DNA of 64,000 nt from Desulfosporosinus meridiei DSM 13257 (GCF_000231385.2 NC_018515.1:880001-944000); one strand, 5' to 3'. Shown: positions 8,645 to 17,363, numbered from the stretch's first letter. Program-made: numbers and translations. Notes: generated by a model from the letters alone, not told the origin.

Positions 8645-9446
8645 AGTGGACTTAAAATTAGCATAGTAGCTATAAAATATAAAACGCGTGCCCACTCAAA
8701 GATATTCTTTATGAGCGCCATAATAAGAACTAGTAATAAGCCTAGAAAGTTAGGTCGATTTGTTAAAAACTTCGCTTAGAGAAGGAATTCACTCATTAAG
8801 TTAATTAAAATTTTCTTAATAAGTAAAAAACTTAACTCTAAGACCCCAGCCCCCTTTCTTTGTTGCCGATATCCAGTTAATAAAGATTACTGACGAATTG
8901 GTTAAGCTCCATAAATATATAACTTCAGCTCCATAATTTTTGAAATATTCAAAAATAAATGAGCATCTATTTATAATACAAGTTTTATCTAGACAGTTTA
9001 ACATTGGCACAAGTCATTGGGTAAGGATTGGTGTGGATTGCGAGGTTTATGTTCCTAGAAATTAGAAACAGATACAGAGGCCTTAGAAAGGGGTGCTTTT
9101 GACCTAAATTGTTTCATTTGTACACACTATGTATGCAATATATACATTTTTTATTATAGATAGTTTTATAGCTTAAACTTATTAACAATGCCTAAATTGA
9201 TAGCATTGTTAATTGCAAAATGTTCAGGTTACCATTAACTTTTGGAGTTTTAAGGGAGGAGTATTATAGATGCCATAATGAACAATTGCTTTGAATATGT
9301 AAAGGCTGCAAAGTCAAATGGGGCTAGCTTATCGAGTTCAGCGGACTTTAGCTAAGGAAAAGTCATGTTGCGCTTTGACTGATGTTCACTAAAAGCTAAA
9401 CAAGTTGATTAGAATTCTCTTAAAACCAGAAAGGAGTGACTGGATT
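8645..9446. other. 800-base gap upstream of sucC
   Basis: No convincing gene was found. An inverted repeat with 11-base arms (ATTAACAATGC at 9181-9191, GCATTGTTAAT at 9203-9213) could be an operator. A strong GGGAGGAG at about 9255 precedes ATG-CCA-TAA (9270) and an overlapping 25-codon ORF at 9278-9355. These may be leader peptides or debris of a lost gene. The sucC promoter must lie in this gap. Confidence 0.4.
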
Positions 9447-10559
9447 GTGAAAATGTTTGAGTATATGGGGAAAGAAATATTTTCAAAATACGGACTTAAA
9501 GTGCCGAAGGGGAGAATGGTGAACAACCCGAAAGATGCTGCTCTTATAGCGAAGGATATCGGCGGAGCTGTAGTAATAAAATCTCAGGTGTTATCTGGAA
9601 AACGTGGCAAGGCTGGTGGAATTAAGTTTGCGGATAATCCTGAACAGGCCAAAGCTGCAGCACAAGAGATATTTGAAATGACCGTTCAAGGACATGCAGT
9701 TGAGATTTTACTTGTAGAGGAAAAGCTGAAAATTGACAAGGAATTTTATTTGGCTATCACTATAGATTTAGCAGCAAAGAGACCTGTCATCATTGCCTCG
9801 ATCAAGGGTGGCATGGATATTGAAGAAGTCGCTGAAGATTACATTATTAAAGAACAAATCGATGTAGAATTAGGTATGCAGAGTTTTATTGCCAGTGATA
9901 TTGTTAGACGAATGGGTGTAACTCTTAATAGCCCTCTAGGTAAAGAACTTGTAAGAACAATACGAACTTTGTATAGGATTTTTGTGGAGATAGATGCTGA
10001 GTTGGTGGAGATAAACCCGTTAGTTATTAGTGGTGATAAAGTCATCGCAGCGGATTCAAAAATTACTATTGATGACGCTGCACTTTATAGACAAAGAGAA
10101 CTACCACGGGTAGAAGAGCGTACAGTAGTGGAGAAAACTGCTCATGATTTAGGACTATCTTTTGTTGAGCTCGATGGTGATATTGGGGTTATGGCTAATG
10201 GTGCCGGGATTACTATGGGTACACTTGATACTATAACTTATTATGGAGGAAAACCTGCTAATTTCCTTGACGCTGGAGGAGGAACAGGTGAGGAAGGTAC
10301 TGCAAAAGCGTTAGAATTAATATTATCTAGGAATCCTAAGGCAATAGTTATTAACATATTTGGTGGAATTACTCGTTGCGATGATGTCGCAAGAGCCTTA
10401 GCTTCTGTGAAAAAAAATATTGGTATTCCAGTTCCTGTGGTCGTACGGTTAGTAGGTACCAACCAAGAAGCTGGGCGGGCAATACTTAAAGAAGTTGGCA
10501 TTGAAGCCTATGATTTTATGCAGGATGCGATTAAGAAAGTGGTAGAGCTTTCTAAGTAA
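9447..10559 (+). CDS. sucC: succinate--CoA ligase (ADP-forming) subunit beta
   Basis: Nucleotide- and CoA-binding beta subunit of succinyl-CoA synthetase, 370 aa, close to the family length. ATP-grasp domain with VVIKSQVLSGKRGKAGGIKF (residues about 37-56) and the metal-binding EINPLV motif near 192. The C-terminal ligase domain has GAGITMGTLDTI and NIFGGITRCDDVA. The GTG at 9447 is chosen because AAAGGAG lies ten bases upstream; the longer frame from 9405 has no ribosome site. The alpha subunit follows 21 bases later. Near beta-oxidation genes it could make succinyl-CoA or a related acyl-CoA, or yield ATP by running in reverse. Confidence 0.93.
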   Translation: MKMFEYMGKEIFSKYGLKVPKGRMVNNPKDAALIAKDIGGAVVIKSQVLSGKRGKAGGIKFADNPEQAKAAAQEIFEMTVQGHAVEILLVEEKLKIDKEFYLAITIDLAAKRPVIIASIKGGMDIEEVAEDYIIKEQIDVELGMQSFIASDIVRRMGVTLNSPLGKELVRTIRTLYRIFVEIDAELVEINPLVISGDKVIAADSKITIDDAALYRQRELPRVEERTVVEKTAHDLGLSFVELDGDIGVMANGAGITMGTLDTITYYGGKPANFLDAGGGTGEEGTAKALELILSRNPKAIVINIFGGITRCDDVARALASVKKNIGIPVPVVVRLVGTNQEAGRAILKEVGIEAYDFMQDAIKKVVELSK

Positions 10560-10580
10560 TTAGAAGGGGAGGGCTTAGAA

Positions 10581-11453
10581 TTGGCCATTATTATTGATGA
10601 AATGACGAATGTGCTGGTCCAGGGAATATCTGGTAAACAAGGTCTTTTCCATACAAAGCAAATGTTAAGCTATGGAAGCAAAGTTGTAGCAGGAACTTCC
10701 CCCGGTAAAGGTGGAACCACTGTCGAGGGAATACCAGTATATGATAGCGTTCGAGCTGTAATTGAGAAGCATCGGATTGATGCGTCGGTAGTTTTTGTTC
10801 CTGCGACTATGGCCAAAGATGCGGCTTTGGAAGCTTTGGAGGCGGGAATAAAAGTAGTTGTAGTTGTTACTGAACATATCCCTGTTCATGACGAAATGGC
10901 AATCGTTGCTTACGCAAAGCGGGTTAATTCGATTGTTATAGGACCAAACACATTTGGAATTGTATCTTCGGGTAAATGTAAGATCGGTATCCCGCCTAAT
11001 CAATTCTTTATTCCTGGCCCCGTGGGTATTGTAGCTCGCTCAGGTACGCTCACTTACGAAATCGTTGGGAATCTCACAGCCCAAAACATTGGACAATCAA
11101 CAGTTGTCGGGATGGGCGGTGATCGAGTAGTTGGGCTTACATTTGTCGATGTCCTTAAGAAATTTGAGCAAGATCCGGAAACTAAAGTAGTTGTATTAAT
11201 TGGAGAAATTGGAGGTTTTGCTGAGGAAGAAGCTTCTCAATATATTAAAGAAATGACCAAACCGATAGTGGCTTACATTGCTGGAAAGAGTGCTCCCCAG
11301 GGTAAACAAATGGGTCATGCAGGAGCTATCATCGAGCGAGGTAAGGGAACTTACGAAGGTAAGGTAAAGGCATTAACAGAGGCTGGAGCAAAGATTGTTG
11401 AACTTCCTTTTGAGGTGCCGGGAATAATCAAGGAACTACTGCTTAAGCTATAA
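10581..11453 (+). CDS. sucD: succinate--CoA ligase subunit alpha
   Basis: Alpha subunit of succinyl-CoA synthetase, 290 aa. The CoA-binding Rossmann segment is [18 protein letters not shown] (about residues 14-31). The phosphorylated catalytic histidine is in GHAGAII at about 243-249, and the SGTLTYE loop near 155 is also conserved. TTG start after GGGGAGGG. It forms a two-gene unit with sucC, closed by a terminator at 11471. The pair is complete with no missing key residue. Specificity for succinate over another carboxylate cannot be decided from the sequence alone. Confidence 0.93.
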   Translation: MAIIIDEMTNVLVQGISGKQGLFHTKQMLSYGSKVVAGTSPGKGGTTVEGIPVYDSVRAVIEKHRIDASVVFVPATMAKDAALEALEAGIKVVVVVTEHIPVHDEMAIVAYAKRVNSIVIGPNTFGIVSSGKCKIGIPPNQFFIPGPVGIVARSGTLTYEIVGNLTAQNIGQSTVVGMGGDRVVGLTFVDVLKKFEQDPETKVVVLIGEIGGFAEEEASQYIKEMTKPIVAYIAGKSAPQGKQMGHAGAIIERGKGTYEGKVKALTEAGAKIVELPFEVPGIIKELLLKL

Positions 11454-11470
11454 ATAATTTTTGGTTTAAG

Positions 11471-11500
11471 ACACCCACTTCATGGTAAGTGGGTGTTTTT
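11471..11500 (+). terminator. sucCD terminator
   Basis: ACACCCACTT and AAGTGGGTGT pair around CATGGT and run into TTTTT. It lies 18 bases after sucD. Confidence 0.9.
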
Positions 11501-11701
11501 ATGTATTCATTAAGCTGTATGGTTTATATACTGGAAAATATAAAATGCCTAATCTGATTGTTTCAATTCCATACAAGTCTAACTACCTAATCCTCGAGGA
11601 ACAAATCCACCATTGAAAAAAATTTCCATCAATAGTATCAAAATAAGTTGCAGGGCCCTAGGCCAATAAAGAATAATGAAAATTGTCTGAGTATTTCAAA
11701 G

Positions 11702-12042
11702 TATATTTCTTCTGTTGTGCCAGTTGGCATGCTTTTTGTAATGAAGAAATGGTAGCCTTTACAAAATCTCTATGCAAAAGGCGAATTGAGAGCTTGTGCT
11801 TGAGTGAGGTGAGAAAATACCCATTTGTAATTTGTACTTAAAATAATAGAAGAAGGACTCGTTTTTTTGGTTAGTAAATATATTTGCAAAAACCGTGATA
11901 ACGGATAACGGTCGAGCTCTATGTTGCTTACTTGTTAATGCAACAAGCACTGGTCTGCAGTGCAAAAATCAAAGAAGGAGCTACAGATATTTTCTATCCT
12001 GGGAAAGACCAAACTGTTAAATTCTACGTGCTGAAGAGCTAG
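11702..12042 (+). pseudogene. decayed acyl-CoA dehydrogenase fragments
   Basis: Frame 1 contains two islands that align with the intact acyl-CoA dehydrogenase at 25278-27092. Around 11728-11800 it reads HAFCNEEMVAFTKSL and then IESLCLSE, against KAFGSPEQIALYTPKM and WEGTMCLTE. At 11902-12036 it reads RITVELYVAYLLMQQALV and DIFYPGKDQTVKFYV, against RITAELYSGYLLIQQAIV and DFYQGKVQSARFYI. Stops interrupt the frame (for example TAA at 11899-11901) and the catalytic middle of about 300 residues is missing. This is a deleted, non-functional relic of a paralogue of the 25-kb gene. It belongs with the Hbd and DUF362 relics at 13.7-14.2 kb. Confidence 0.8.
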
Positions 12043-12114
12043 ACTGTTTCTAGCATAGCCTGAGCTAATTTTTTAATAAATAGTCTAGTATTCAGAGAAC
12101 TGTGAGAATAAAAA

Positions 12115-13008
12115 ATGAGTAAAGATACGCTTATAGAGCTTATGCCGAAGTTCTTTTTTATCCCCGGGGAATGTAAGGGGCGATTTCCTTATAGCAATGG
12201 TTTGTTGATCGATTCCAGCTTAAGAGTGCTTGTTGATGCTGGGTTTGGACTTAGCCGCAGAGAGGAAATACTTAGAAACGGCGATGTGGATGTAATCATA
12301 AATACACACTTTCATCTGGATCATGCTTTTGGCAACAAATATTTCCCCAAAGCAGAAATATGGGCTCACGTCCTGGATGCACCTGCCCTGCGAAGTACAA
12401 AAGAATTTTTGGCCTATTCAGGACTAGATCATACACCGGATTTCCCAGAGGGATATCCCTTTCCCCATGGCATGCCAGGTCGAGCGGTAGGAAGAGAACT
12501 TGCAGAAGGGGAGATCTTGGACTTTGGAAATGTAGTCTTACAAGTGCTTCATACCCCGGGCCATACACCCGGGCATATCTCCCTCTATGAACCAAAGGAA
12601 GGCATATTGTTTTCCGGGGATATTGATTTGTCTCCGTTTGGGCCGTTTTATGGAAATACAAGTTCGAGTTTGGAGGAGTTTTCCAAGTCGATTAGACGAC
12701 TAATTGATTTAAATCCCAAAGTACTGGTGACAAGTCATTCCCCGATCATTTCAGACAATATCCCCGAACGACTTAAAGAATACGCTGAGATAATTGACTT
12801 TCGAGCAACCAAAATATTACAAGCCTTGCGTGTTCCCAGGTCAAAACAAGAATTAATGGAGATGAAAATTATATATGATCACTATCCTGAACCTCAAAGC
12901 CTTTATAGATATTTTGAAGAGGTCATGATTGGAAAACACCTTCGGCACTTAATGGGGCTTGGAGAGGTCAAATTAATACCGAATCAAAAGTATAAGGCTT
13001 ATGCCTGA
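12115..13008 (+). CDS. MBL-fold metallo-hydrolase
   Basis: Metallo-beta-lactamase-fold hydrolase, 297 aa. The dinuclear metal motif is complete: THFHLDHA (residues about 62-69), HTPGHTPGHISLY with the third-ligand His near 143-155, and SGDIDLS with the bridging Asp near 165. A C-terminal helical extension (about 225-297), as seen in hydroxyacylglutathione- or thioester-hydrolase-like members, follows. The ATG is weakly preceded by GAGAATAAAAA. The nitroreductase gene overlaps closely downstream. In this beta-oxidation setting an acyl-thioesterase-like role is possible but unproven. Confidence 0.85.
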   Translation: MSKDTLIELMPKFFFIPGECKGRFPYSNGLLIDSSLRVLVDAGFGLSRREEILRNGDVDVIINTHFHLDHAFGNKYFPKAEIWAHVLDAPALRSTKEFLAYSGLDHTPDFPEGYPFPHGMPGRAVGRELAEGEILDFGNVVLQVLHTPGHTPGHISLYEPKEGILFSGDIDLSPFGPFYGNTSSSLEEFSKSIRRLIDLNPKVLVTSHSPIISDNIPERLKEYAEIIDFRATKILQALRVPRSKQELMEMKIIYDHYPEPQSLYRYFEEVMIGKHLRHLMGLGEVKLIPNQKYKAYA

Positions 13009-13017
13009 AAGGTGGTA

Positions 13018-13638
13018 ATGGGTTTGGATGTAAAAACAGCACTCATAGAGCGAAGAAGTATCCGTAAATACAAATCAGATCCTGTTCCAGAGGATTTACT
13101 GCAAGAATTGTTTGAGGCAGCTCGCTTGGCTCCTTCGGGTACCAATCATCAACCATGGCGTTTTGTTGTGGTTAAGAATCAGACGATTAAAGAACAAATC
13201 AGAGAGGCTGCCTTTAACCAAAAGTTTCTAAGTGAAGCTCCAATTTTGCTTGTTTGTTGTGCAGATCTTTCTTCCTATGCCAAGAACACCAGAAAAAGGG
13301 TACAAGAATTAGTTGATGCTGGAGTATTTGGACCTGAGGCTTTTGACAATTATCCGGGCATTGATCAAGAACTGGATGCTAACGCACTGAAGGGATTTAT
13401 TCCACATGCCATGCTGAATGTTGCCCTTGCAATAGAGCATATTGCTCTGCGAGCTGTGTCCCTGGGTCTGGGTACCTGCTGGGTGCAATTAATGAAAGCA
13501 AAGAAAATTGCTCAGATTCTGGAATTGCCCGATAATTTGGTGATCACTGCCTTGATGCCGGTAGGTTTTCCTGATCAAAGCCCCCCTTTACGTCCAAGGA
13601 TAAATATAGAAGAGATTGTATATAGAGTACTTGAATAA
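13018..13638 (+). CDS. nitroreductase-family protein
   Basis: FMN-dependent oxidoreductase of the nitroreductase fold, 206 aa. The FMN-phosphate-binding RRSIRKYKSDPVPEDLL lies at the N terminus, LAPSGTNHQPWRFVVV near 37-52, and the C-terminal LGLGTCWVQLMKA segment near 145. The start is uncertain. ATG 13018 sits only two bases from AAAGGTGG, and TTG 13024 has better spacing and would give the typical MDV-start of the family. It is co-transcribed with the MBL hydrolase, whose stop lies nine bases before. The physiological electron acceptor is unknown. Flavin reductase or enoate-type reduction is possible. Confidence 0.85.
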   Translation: MGLDVKTALIERRSIRKYKSDPVPEDLLQELFEAARLAPSGTNHQPWRFVVVKNQTIKEQIREAAFNQKFLSEAPILLVCCADLSSYAKNTRKRVQELVDAGVFGPEAFDNYPGIDQELDANALKGFIPHAMLNVALAIEHIALRAVSLGLGTCWVQLMKAKKIAQILELPDNLVITALMPVGFPDQSPPLRPRINIEEIVYRVLE

Positions 13639-13659
13639 TATTTTTGGAGGTGCTCACTA

Positions 13660-13785
13660 CTGAAGGTTGAAGATATTAAGAAAATATGTATTATTGGGGC
13701 CGGCAACATGGGCCATCAAATATCTGTGTGTTGTGCTTTGGCAGGGTATAAAGTATCCTGCACAGATATTTGTCGAGAAATGTAA
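13660..13785 (+). pseudogene. 5' fragment of a 3-hydroxybutyryl-CoA dehydrogenase gene
   Basis: The frame reads KVEDIKKICIIGAGNMGHQI and then CALAGYKVSCTDICREM before TAA at 13783-13785. It matches the first 41 residues of the intact enzyme at 27095 (RIEDVKKICVIGAGNMGHQI, then AALAGFKVSCTDISLQM). A GGAGG site remains upstream, and the initiation codon is now CTG or lost. The remaining 240 residues are absent. The NAD-binding GAGNMG motif survives, but no functional enzyme can result. Confidence 0.85.
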
Positions 13786-13847
13786 TAAATTGGTGGTGGG
13801 CAAGGAATTGCCACTTTCTTGGAAAGAGTATAATGGTTTAGTAAGTA

Positions 13848-13885
13848 TTAAAAAAAATCCCCTGATCTTAGAAAGATCAGGGGCC
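13848..13885 (-). terminator. hairpin with minus-strand T tract
   Basis: CCCCTGATCTT and AAGATCAGGGG form a perfect 11-base stem. The T tract lies on the minus-strand side, so it would stop leftward transcription. No minus-strand gene precedes it, so it may be a relic or a shield for the operon. Confidence 0.6.
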
Positions 13886-13973
13886 TTGCCTTGCTTGTTA
13901 GCAAAGACCAAAAAACATTAAGTTAGAAAATTACAGAAGAAAATGAATTCTGATTTGACAGTTCGGAATATTC

Positions 13974-14228
13974 TTGAATATATGCAGAAAATTATTATGC
14001 CAGATACTTTTTGGCAAGTGTGCCTGTCAAAATAATAAAGATAACCCCAATATTAAGAAATCAATTTATCTATGGGGTTGTCCTCCCAATTTAGGAATGA
14101 GTGCTGAAGAGCCGGCTAAAGAGGAGATGGAGTGCGATTATCAAGAATATGTCCACTTTCGTAACTACTTGTTCGATAGATATAAAATCGATGAAAGCTT
14201 TCGACTAAGTGATTGGACAATCGAATAG
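13974..14228 (+). pseudogene. 3' fragment of a DUF362-family gene
   Basis: From about 14010 the frame reads FGKCACQNNKDNPNIKKSI, LWGCPPNL, CDYQEYVHFRNYLFDRYK and LSDWTIE. The last 70 residues of the intact DUF362 protein at 28009-29310 read FGKCACHLNKENPNIKKAI, LWGCPPDL, CDYKEYVRFRHYLIGRYQ and IGDWSIE. The 360 upstream residues are missing and no ribosome site precedes the ATG. It is a 3' relic created by a deletion that also removed most of the preceding Hbd gene. Confidence 0.85.
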
Positions 14229-14278
14229 GAGCACAAAGAAAGTGTGCATCCGATAGTTGCACTTTCTTTGTGCTCTTA
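14229..14278 (+). terminator. long hairpin after the DUF362 relic
   Basis: Perfect 16-base arms GAGCACAAAGAAAGTG (14229-14244) and CACTTTCTTTGTGCTC (14260-14275), followed only by TTAT. It begins directly after the relic's stop codon. Confidence 0.65.
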
Positions 14279-14320
14279 TAGAAATTCATCATCTGCCAGT
14301 ACACATGAGGAGGAGTAGCT

Positions 14321-15469
14321 TTGAAAATCACTGACGAAGAGCTAAATATTATTAAGCAGACTATTCGAAATTTCATCAAGAAAGAGGTAGAGCCTTTAGG
14401 TGAGCAGATGGAAGAAGAGAACCATGTTCCACGCACTTTGTTAGATAAAGCAGCTGGTATTGGTTTATTCGGCTTGAGCACGCCTGAAAAGTATGGTGGC
14501 TTAGGGGCTGGAATGGTCGGAAAAGTTATGGTTTACGAAGAGTTAGGTAAAGGCCCGAATTGTTTCTGTTCGATTATAGGCTGTCATAATGGGATTGGCA
14601 GTGTCGGTATTGTTGAGTGTGGCAATGCAGAACAAAAAGAGCGTTATCTGCCAAAAATAGCAAGCGGTGAACTGATCGGAGCTTTTGCACTAACGGAAGC
14701 ATCTGCCGGCTCAGACCCAGGCAGTTTAAAGACGACGGCAGTGCTTAAGGGTGATCGTTATATTCTCAACGGTACTAAGCAGTTCATCACTAACAGTGAC
14801 GTTGCAGGTGTTTTTACGGTGATGGCAGTAACTGATAAAAGCAAAGGAAGTAAAGGGATTACTTCTTTTATCGTAGAGCGGAACTTTAAAGGTTTTAATG
14901 TGGGGAAATTCGAGAAAAAAATGGGCTTGCATGGTTCTCAAACAGCAGAGCTAATCCTTGAGGATTGTGAAGTGCCGGTTGAAAATGTATTAGGCGAGTT
15001 GGGGCAAGGTTATGTTAATGCCTTGAAGATCTTAGCTAACGGGCGAGCCGGACTGGCAGCCAGGAACTTGGGTTCCTGTGAAAAACTATTGGAATTGAGT
15101 ATGCAATACGCGTTACAGCGTGTGCAATTTGGTAAGCCAATTTTCGAGAACCAAATTATCCAGCATTATTTGGCTAACATGGCTATAGAAATAGAGGCCC
15201 TGCGAAGTTTGACTTATGACGTTGCCCGAAGAATAGATCAAGGTGAAAAGATCATAAAAGAGGCTGCTATTGTAAAAGCCTTTGGTTCGGAAGTCTTCGG
15301 TCGGGTAGCTGATTTGGCTGTTCAAATTCATGGCGGTATGGGGTATATGCGGGAATGTCAAGTGGAAAGATTCTATCGTGATGCAAGGATTGCCCGCATT
15401 TATGAAGGTACCTCGGAAATTCAACGTAATATTATTGCAGCCCAGCTGAAAAAGGAATATGCGTTATAG
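14321..15469 (+). CDS. short-chain (butyryl-type) acyl-CoA dehydrogenase
   Basis: FAD acyl-CoA dehydrogenase of 382 aa, the canonical length. It has the FAD/substrate motif FALTEASAGSDPGSLKT (about residues 125-141), NGTKQFITNSDVAGVF, the QRVQFGKPIFENQ helix, the QIHGGMGYMRE motif, and IYEGTSEIQRNII near 360 with the catalytic Glu. TTG start after GAGGAGGAG. A thiolase gene follows after 16 bases. It should oxidise butyryl-CoA or a similar short acyl-CoA. Electrons would go to ETF, for which no gene lies in the window. Confidence 0.92.
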   Translation: MKITDEELNIIKQTIRNFIKKEVEPLGEQMEEENHVPRTLLDKAAGIGLFGLSTPEKYGGLGAGMVGKVMVYEELGKGPNCFCSIIGCHNGIGSVGIVECGNAEQKERYLPKIASGELIGAFALTEASAGSDPGSLKTTAVLKGDRYILNGTKQFITNSDVAGVFTVMAVTDKSKGSKGITSFIVERNFKGFNVGKFEKKMGLHGSQTAELILEDCEVPVENVLGELGQGYVNALKILANGRAGLAARNLGSCEKLLELSMQYALQRVQFGKPIFENQIIQHYLANMAIEIEALRSLTYDVARRIDQGEKIIKEAAIVKAFGSEVFGRVADLAVQIHGGMGYMRECQVERFYRDARIARIYEGTSEIQRNIIAAQLKKEYAL

Positions 15470-15485
15470 TTAAGGAGGTTACGAG

Positions 15486-16679
15486 ATGCAGGAGGCAGTC
15501 ATAGTATCAGGGGTGCGTACAGCGGTCGGAAGAGTAGGTGGTACTCTTAAGAATGTAGATGTAGACTATCTTGCAGCCCATGTGATCAGGGAAGTGCTCA
15601 AACGCAGCGGAATTCCAGACCCAGCGGTCGATGAAGTTATCTTTGGACATACCAAACAAAGTGCTGACAATCCCAACCTTGCTCGTTTAGCCCTTTTAAG
15701 GGCAGAGATGCCGGAAGAAATACCTGCTTACACGGTACACCGACAGTGTGGCTCAGCTCTGACAGCTTTAAATAATGCTGTCCAATCTATCTGGGCAGGC
15801 ACTTCTGAAACGGTTATGGCCGGTGGAGCAGAAAGCATGAGTACAGCTCCTTACTATCTAAGGAACGCTCGGTACGGATATCGTATGGGAAATGCGGAGA
15901 TTATTGATTCTAATACAGAGAGTCAGCCGCGCTGTCAGCCTCAGGAACGTTATGGATATCTGACAATGGGATTAACAGCGGAAAATTTGGCTGAGAAATA
16001 TGAGATCAGCCGCCAGGAGCAGGATGAATTTGCCCTCTTAAGTCAAGAACGAGCCTTAAAGGCTATTGAGAAGGGATTGTTTAAAGAAGAGGTAGTTCCC
16101 TATGAAATCAAAGATAAAAAGAATACCGTGATCTTTGATAAGGATGAACATCCAAAGGGAACCAGCATGACTCAGTTGAGTAAATTAAAGCCAGTGTTTA
16201 AAGAGAATGGATCAGTAACCGCAGGGAATTCAAGTGGTCGAAATGATGGGGCAGCGGTATTGATGGTGACCACCCCAGACAAGGCCATAGAATTTGGATT
16301 AAAACCCTTGGCCCGAGTTGTTGGGATAGGGGCCAAGGGAGTTCCTCCCCAAATTATGGGTATCGGGCCAGTGCCAGCAACTCAAGCGGCTCTTAAGATG
16401 GCCGGGTTGTCCTTGAATCAGATCGACCTAATAGAATTAAATGAAGCTTTTGCCGCTCAGTCATTGGCAGTGATCAAAGAGCTTGGACTGGACCTCAACA
16501 AAACAAATGTTAATGGAGGAGCCATTGCGCTTGGGCATCCTTTAGGCGCAACAGGTGGAATTATTATGATAAAATTACTCAATCAATTAAGGCGTACGGG
16601 TAAGAGATATGGCTTAGCAACTATGTGCATAGGAGGAGGTCAGGGTATCTCTACAATCGTTGAAAACCTTTCAGTTTAA
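15486..16679 (+). CDS. acetyl-CoA C-acetyltransferase (thiolase)
   Basis: Thiolase II family, 397 aa. The nucleophilic cysteine sits in HRQCGSALTALNNAVQSI near residue 86, the catalytic His in NGGAIALGHPLGATGG near 350, and the second Cys in CIGGGQG near 380. It cleaves 3-ketoacyl-CoA or condenses two acetyl-CoA. The GGAGG site lies just upstream. It forms an operon with the acyl-CoA dehydrogenase. It is clearly distinct from the second thiolase at 31776, whose motif is [11 protein letters not shown], so the two probably differ in chain length. Confidence 0.93.
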   Translation: MQEAVIVSGVRTAVGRVGGTLKNVDVDYLAAHVIREVLKRSGIPDPAVDEVIFGHTKQSADNPNLARLALLRAEMPEEIPAYTVHRQCGSALTALNNAVQSIWAGTSETVMAGGAESMSTAPYYLRNARYGYRMGNAEIIDSNTESQPRCQPQERYGYLTMGLTAENLAEKYEISRQEQDEFALLSQERALKAIEKGLFKEEVVPYEIKDKKNTVIFDKDEHPKGTSMTQLSKLKPVFKENGSVTAGNSSGRNDGAAVLMVTTPDKAIEFGLKPLARVVGIGAKGVPPQIMGIGPVPATQAALKMAGLSLNQIDLIELNEAFAAQSLAVIKELGLDLNKTNVNGGAIALGHPLGATGGIIMIKLLNQLRRTGKRYGLATMCIGGGQGISTIVENLSV

Positions 16680-16800
16680 ATCTTAACTAATGGAATCAGA
16701 TATTTTCAGGAGATACTTATAAGTGAGTATCTATTATTCAACTGAGTTTTTACGTCAACTCTTAAGCTAAGCTATACATTGAGTTTCAGAACCAAGATTG

Positions 16801-16840
16801 CTGTCTCATAATGATGTCCGAGGACATCATTATGAGACAG
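16801..16840. repeat. perfect 19-base-arm hairpin, copy 1
   Basis: Arms 16801-16819 and 16822-16840 pair perfectly. The core GTCTCATAATGA is shared with the terminator at 16993. No T tract follows. Confidence 0.75.
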
Positions 16841-16874
16841 ATTTGTTCGGGGGATTCCAGCTAAAGACAATTAA

Positions 16875-16918
16875 GCATGTCCAACAATTCGACAGCGCTG
16901 TCGAATTGTTGGACATGC
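16875..16918. repeat. perfect 44-base palindrome
   Basis: Two 22-base arms meet at GACAGC|GCTGTC with no loop. It may be an operator, a cruciform or a transcript end. Its sequence is unrelated to the flanking hairpins. Confidence 0.75.
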
Positions 16919-16992
16919 CTGGATTAGGTTTATTATTGTCAGCTTAACAAGAGTTATCATTGTAAAATTACTCCTAGGTTATAAACATCAAA

Positions 16993-17047
16993 GGTCGTCT
17001 CATAATGAATGTCTGAGGACACTCATTATAAGACGGCCCTTCTTTTT
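16993..17047 (+). terminator. hairpin terminator, copy 2 of the repeat
   Basis: A 21-base stem with a few mismatches (16993-17013 with 17018-17038) is followed by CTTCTTTTTT. It shares GTCTCATAATGA with the hairpin at 16801. Confidence 0.75.
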
Positions 17048-17290
17048 TGCACTTCTAAAGCTGATAGTACAAAAAAGGAAACATTGAATTAATAAAATGT
17101 ACGTTAATAAAACATCTCAGGACATTAATAACCTTCTGGGAAAAATTATTTCAGAATTTTTAGATTTAATTAGGTAATATAAAATTCTATTAAAACGAAC
17201 CAAGAAGGTGCATGGGGATTAGCAACTTTTATTAAGATAATATTCTCGGAATAGCCTATGCAAAACGTTGAGACTCGTCAGAGTTAAGAT

Positions 17291-17306
17291 TGGCATGAAA
17301 CTTGCT
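17291..17306 (+). promoter_or_regulatory. sigma-54 (-24/-12) promoter of the PHP/Fe-S/MaoC operon
   Basis: TGGCATGAAACTTGCT has the invariant GG and GC dinucleotides exactly ten bases apart and matches the TGGCAC-N5-TTGC consensus closely. It lies 58 bases upstream of the first gene. A sigma-54 activator is encoded downstream of the same operon. Confidence 0.85.
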
Positions 17307-17363
17307 TATTGAGATGTAAAACCTTTCATTTAATTAAAAAGGGAGGATTTGAAGGAATCTAGT

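Larger units (their letters stand above)
16680..17363. other. intergenic region with three long hairpins and a sigma-54 promoter
   Basis: This 684-base gap contains no gene. It carries the hairpins at 16801, 16875 and 16993 and the -24/-12 promoter at 17291, each listed separately. The stretch 17050-17280 is AT-rich and featureless, and would be the natural place for activator binding. Confidence 0.6.

Noticed and set aside
8578..8721. Minus-strand ORF reading MALIKNIFEWARVLYFIATM
   Set aside because: It is hydrophobic and membrane-like, but has no ribosome site, is preceded by an in-frame stop, and runs through a perfect hairpin. It could be debris, but I cannot support a gene.
9003..9020. 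TTGGCACAAGTCATTGGG as a sigma-54 promoter for sucC
   Set aside because: The spacing is wrong (no GC ten bases after GG) and it is more than 400 bases from sucC.
9278..9355. 25-codon ORF MNNCFEYVKAAKSNGASLSS before sucC
   Set aside because: It overlaps the tiny ATG-CCA-TAA frame behind a good ribosome site and might be a relic, but it matches no gene I recognise, so it is mentioned only within the gap description.
11724..11740. TTGGCATGCTTTTTGTA, resembling a sigma-54 promoter upstream of the MBL gene
   Set aside because: The -12 element is GT rather than GC, it lies 375 bases from the gene, and the same bases encode a conserved island (HAFCNEE) of the acyl-CoA dehydrogenase relic, which explains them better.
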